8,827 bases of DNA from JAKPNF01 sp031556275. Its GTDB lineage: Bacteria; Verrucomicrobiota; Verrucomicrobiia; Opitutales; JAKPNF01. Location: positions 1 to 8,827 of the forward strand of contig JAVBTG010000198.1 in the NCBI GenBank assembly GCA_031556275.1, written 5' to 3'. This document shows, piece after piece, positions 6,310-8,827 of this stretch. The notes beneath the pieces are model-generated. The model was not told the DNA's origin and searched no databases. It saw nothing but the letters and a program-made list of their open reading frames with translations. Positions within the stretch are counted from its first letter, which is position 1. The number at the start of each line of letters is the position of its first letter. The translations under genes and the position numbers were made by a program.

Positions 6310-6966
6310 ATGGAGATCATGGATTTAAGCGATTTTAGGCGCGAATATACACAGGCGGGGCTTGAGCACAAAGACCTCGCCCCCGAACCGGCCGAGCAGT
6401 TGCGCGCATGGTTCGACCAAGCGTGCAGCGCAAATTTGCTAGAGCCCAACGCCATGATCGTCGCCACCGTGCGCGCGGGCGAGAACGGGCTTCCACAGCC
6501 CGTGCAACGCACGGTGTTGCTCAAGGCCTTTGATGAGCGCGGTCTTGTTTTCTACACCAATTACGAGAGCGCCAAGGCGCATCAGATTGCGGCTAACGCG
6601 CAAGTTAGCGCGTTGCTGCCTTGGTTCGGGTTGGAGCGGCAGGCGATCGTCGAGGGCGTGGCCGAAAAAGTGTCGATGGCCGAGTCGCTGAAATATTTCA
6701 TGAGCCGCCCCGTCGGCAACCGTCTGGGGGCTTGGGTGTCGCACCAAAGCAGCGTCATCACCTCGCGCAAGCTGCTCGAATTGAAGCTCGACGAGATCAA
6801 ACGCAAGTTTTCCGACGGCAAAGTGCCGTTGCCGTCTTGGTGGGGCGGGTACCGCATCGTGCCCACGCGCTGGGAATTCTGGCAGGGTCGCCCGAGCCGA
6901 TTGCACGACCGCTTTCAGTACCGCAAAGAGAACGGCGTGTGGGTGATCGAGCGGCTTGCCCCATAG
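6310..6966 (+). CDS. pdxH: Pyridoxine/pyridoxamine 5'-phosphate oxidase
   Basis: This FMN-dependent cytoplasmic enzyme oxidises pyridoxine 5'-phosphate or pyridoxamine 5'-phosphate to pyridoxal 5'-phosphate, the last step of de novo B6 synthesis and of salvage. The 218-residue product equals the E. coli length. Family blocks appear in order: RREYTQAGL near the N-terminus, R67-TVLLK72, FYTNYESAKA (81-90), LERQ111, KYFMSRP (128-134), GAWVSHQSS (140-148), LPSWWGGYR (174-182), EFWQGRPSRLHDR (189-201) and the terminal RLAP. Residues matching known E. coli cofactor and substrate contacts are K72, Y82, Q111, Y129, R133, W191, R197, H199 and R201. Two differ: A88 (Arg in E. coli, FMN contact) and N137 (Ser in E. 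coli). ATG 6310 is chosen for GGGAG at 6301-6305; ATG 6319 in the same frame, with GGAG at 6312-6315, is an alternative giving 215 residues. The gene follows a terminator and is functionally separate from its neighbours. Confidence 0.97.
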   Translation: MEIMDLSDFRREYTQAGLEHKDLAPEPAEQLRAWFDQACSANLLEPNAMIVATVRAGENGLPQPVQRTVLLKAFDERGLVFYTNYESAKAHQIAANAQVSALLPWFGLERQAIVEGVAEKVSMAESLKYFMSRPVGNRLGAWVSHQSSVITSRKLLELKLDEIKRKFSDGKVPLPSWWGGYRIVPTRWEFWQGRPSRLHDRFQYRKENGVWVIERLAP

Positions 6967-7024
6967 CCTTTTTGGCCGTCCGCGGTCGTTTTTCGCTGTT
7001 TTTTCGCGCGTATTCTGATCGCGC

Positions 7025-7053
7025 TTGAAAATGCGGCGTGCTTGGGCAAGAAT
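7025..7053 (+). promoter_or_regulatory. Candidate sigma70-type promoter for the efflux gene
   Basis: TTGAAA (7025-7030), a 17-nt spacer and AAGAAT (7048-7053) match the -35 hexamer at five of six positions and the -10 at four of six. It lies in the 144-nt gap between pdxH and the TolC-like gene and would give a 5' leader of about 50 nt. A TTGACA at 7089-7094 is too near the start codon to be a -35 for this gene. Nothing else recognisable was seen in 6967-7110 apart from the C8 tract. Confidence 0.35.
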
Positions 7054-7099
7054 GGGCGGGCATACCTTTTTTCGGCGAGCGTTGGCCGTTGACAGGATA

Positions 7100-7107
7100 C
7101 CCCCCCC
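7100..7107 (+). repeat. C8 homopolymer before the efflux gene start
   Basis: Eight consecutive C bases lie between AGGA (7094-7097), the only Shine-Dalgarno-like sequence, and the ATG at 7111. The resulting 13-nt spacing is long. Length changes in the tract would alter that spacing but not the reading frame. Confidence 0.6.
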
Positions 7108-7110
7108 ACC

Positions 7111-8811
7111 ATGACTTTTCTGCGCCTAACCTTCTTTTGCTTGGCCGCGACTGGCGCGGCCGCCGTGTCTTTCGCGGCGGCAGGTTCGCCACCGGTTGTT
7201 CCGGAGCAAAAAACGCCCGCGCAGATAGCGGAATCGTTGAAAGAGGAAATGCAGACCGTCCAGCGCGCCCGCGAGGCGATGAAATTGGGCGTGCGCACGA
7301 TAGAGCCTCCTCCGACGCTGAGCATGCGGGCCGTTCCGTTACGCGACGCCGTCGATCTGGCCTTGCGGCAGAATTTCGGCCTGCAAATCAGCCGCTATCG
7401 CCCTAGCATCGCCGCCGACGAGGTGGAGATTGCCCGCGCGGCGTTCGATGTCACGCTGTCGGCGGGGGCCGCCATTTCCGAACGGGTTTCGGCGCAGGCG
7501 TCTTCGGTTTTGGACGGCGCCCTGCAACCGGAAAACAAGGGCCAAGAATACGGCCTGACGCTTTCGCAGAAACTCGTCACCGGCGCGACGGTGCAGGTGG
7601 GCACGGGGATGTCCCGCAGTGAAAACAACTCCACCAACAGCACGATCAATCCCTACTATTCGTCGCAGACGGGCTTTCGCATCACCCAGCCGTTGCTGGC
7701 GGGCGGGGGGACGGACATTAATTTGGCGCCGGTGGCGATCGCGCTTTCCTCGCACCGCCAGAGCAAGTACGAGCTGCGCAAGAGCATTCTCGATCTGATC
7801 GCCGACACGGAGGTGGCCTACTGGAACCTCGCGGCCAACTACGAGCTGAAGGTTTTGCGCGAAACGAGCGTGCAGCTCGCCCACGCCATGCTCGAGGAAA
7901 ACCGCGAGCGCGCCCGCATCGGACTCGCCACGCACGCCGAGGTTTTGGAAGCCGAGGCCTATCTGGCCTCGCGTTTGGAAAACATCATTTTGGCCCAGCA
8001 GGCGATCGACAACGCTGAGGACCGTTTGCGCGTGCTTTTGGGCTCGCTGGCCTTTGAGTCGCCGGATGTCATCCACCCGCAACCTCTGTCGCAAGACGAC
8101 CCGGGGTTGCCGAAATTCGAGGACATCGTGCGTAGTTCCATGGCGCAGGACTACGACTATTTTGTGCAGCAGGAAGAGATTGAAAAACAGCGCATCCGCG
8201 TGAATGTGGCGCGCAACGCCAACCAGCCGACGCTGAACGTGTCGGCGGGCGCCTACGGCCTGGGGATGGACGGCGGGGCCTGGACGAGCTACCGCAATTC
8301 CTACGAGGCCGATGGGAACTCCTGGAATGCGGGACTGGTGCTCTCGATGCCGATCGGGTTTCGCTCAGAGCAGGCGGACGAGCGCCGCGCGTACAAAAAT
8401 TTGGACATCGCAAGTTTGAAATTGGCGGAGCTGCAGCAGACGCTTATGGCCAACGTGCGCAAGGCCTGGCGCGACGTGGCGGCGGGCCGCCAACGCCGCG
8501 CCACGACGCTGGCCTCGCTCGAGCTCAACCTTGAATCCTATCAACGCCAGCAAGCCCAGTACCGAGCGGGCATGATCTCGCTGCGCGACTTGCTGCAGGC
8601 CCAGTCCGACCTCGACGCCGCGCGCATCAACAATTTGCAGGCGGCCTACGACCTCACCGTGGCCGATGTGCAGCTCAAGCGGCTCACCGGCGAAATCCTC
8701 GCGCGCAACGGCTTTCGCTGGGTGGACGCCCAGTCGGCGGGCAGCCGCCTTTCCTCCGAGAAAACCTTGGCGGGCGCCCACAAACCTGAAACGGACAAAA
8801 CGGCTCAATGA
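7111..8811 (+). CDS. TolC-family outer-membrane efflux protein
   Basis: This 566-residue protein belongs to the outer membrane efflux protein (TolC/OprM) family, which trimerises into a channel-tunnel carrying substrates from an inner-membrane pump across the outer membrane. The start ATG 7111 is followed at once by a signal peptide (hydrophobic 4-22, likely cleavage at FAAA|GS, residue 24); no lipobox cysteine is seen. Residues 32-60 are a charged helical extension before the first repeat. The two-fold repeat is visible: LRDAVDLALRQNFGLQISRY (77-96), strand region 113-200 containing FRITQPLLAGGG (189-200), long helices 215-312, then a second half with FEDIVRSSMAQ (336-346), strands 372-418 and helices 425-530 ending in the family-typical LLQAQSDLDAAR (494-505). 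The C-terminal 35 residues are polar and likely disordered. It is about 100 residues longer than typical TolC. The stop overlaps the next ATG (ATGA), implying translational coupling with another export component. The substrate cannot be inferred. Confidence 0.94.
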   Translation: MTFLRLTFFCLAATGAAAVSFAAAGSPPVVPEQKTPAQIAESLKEEMQTVQRAREAMKLGVRTIEPPPTLSMRAVPLRDAVDLALRQNFGLQISRYRPSIAADEVEIARAAFDVTLSAGAAISERVSAQASSVLDGALQPENKGQEYGLTLSQKLVTGATVQVGTGMSRSENNSTNSTINPYYSSQTGFRITQPLLAGGGTDINLAPVAIALSSHRQSKYELRKSILDLIADTEVAYWNLAANYELKVLRETSVQLAHAMLEENRERARIGLATHAEVLEAEAYLASRLENIILAQQAIDNAEDRLRVLLGSLAFESPDVIHPQPLSQDDPGLPKFEDIVRSSMAQDYDYFVQQEEIEKQRIRVNVARNANQPTLNVSAGAYGLGMDGGAWTSYRNSYEADGNSWNAGLVLSMPIGFRSEQADERRAYKNLDIASLKLAELQQTLMANVRKAWRDVAAGRQRRATTLASLELNLESYQRQQAQYRAGMISLRDLLQAQSDLDAARINNLQAAYDLTVADVQLKRLTGEILARNGFRWVDAQSAGSRLSSEKTLAGAHKPETDKTAQ

Positions 8812-8827
8812 AAAAGTGGATCATCAT
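8808..8827 (+). CDS. Start of next gene, translationally coupled, cut off by window
   Basis: An ATG at 8808 overlaps the TGA of the TolC-like gene in the arrangement ATGA. Six codons are visible, reading MKKWII, a basic then hydrophobic N-terminus as expected of a membrane-anchored or exported protein. After a TolC-family gene the usual next gene is a periplasmic adaptor (HlyD/RND membrane fusion protein) or a pump subunit. That identity is inferred from position only. Confidence 0.6.

Noticed and set aside
6967..7000. Possible terminator after pdxH (GTCCGCGGTC followed by a T5 run)
   Set aside because: The palindrome is centred on CCGCGG with no room for a loop and only short, imperfect arms, so a stable terminator hairpin is not supported.
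7339..8094. 251-codon open frame on the - strand inside the TolC-like gene
   Set aside because: It is antisense to a well-supported TolC-family gene and shows Arg/Gly/Leu-rich shadow composition with no recognisable domain.

Overview
The window is a dense, GC-rich stretch of bacterial DNA with every gene on the + strand. Signal peptides, an outer-membrane TolC-type channel and ExbB/ExbD energising proteins indicate a Gram-negative (diderm) envelope. Long TPR proteins next to exbB-exbD-exbD, a PA14-containing protein, and mostly weak or absent Shine-Dalgarno sequences remind me of Verrucomicrobiota (Opitutae-like). That assignment is made from memory of similar gene neighbourhoods and is moderate confidence only.

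Region 1 (1-6202) looks like one operon with six genes and short gaps (20-68 nt). In order it holds: a large TPR-repeat protein whose 5' end lies outside the window; a small exported TPR-like protein; an ExbB/TolQ/MotA-family proton-channel subunit with a signal-peptide-like N-terminus; two consecutive but divergent ExbD/TolR-family subunits; and a protein with a TonB-type N-terminal anchor (SxxxH in the membrane helix) whose C-terminus is a PA14-like beta domain instead of a TonB domain. A perfect 16-bp palindrome lies between exbB and the first exbD. A textbook intrinsic terminator (6223-6256) closes the unit. Read together, this is a proton-motive-force-driven envelope machine: ExbB and two ExbDs form the motor, the TonB/PA14 protein is the likely moving output, and the TPR proteins are likely periplasmic scaffolds. 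No TonB-dependent receptor, TolB, Pal or classical TonB is visible here. This is the most interesting part of the window.

Region 2 (6203-6966) contains pdxH (pyridoxine/pyridoxamine 5'-phosphate oxidase), a housekeeping vitamin B6 gene unrelated to its neighbours. Its leader contains a chain of three overlapping inverted repeats, of which the first is the terminator of the previous operon.

Region 3 (6967-8827) is a 144-nt intergenic gap with a candidate sigma70-type promoter and a C8 tract. A TolC-family outer-membrane efflux protein follows. Its stop codon overlaps the ATG of a further gene that runs off the window, most likely the next component of an export system.

No tRNA, rRNA, CRISPR array, insertion sequence or prophage was seen. 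The only non-coding stretches are short (<150 nt).
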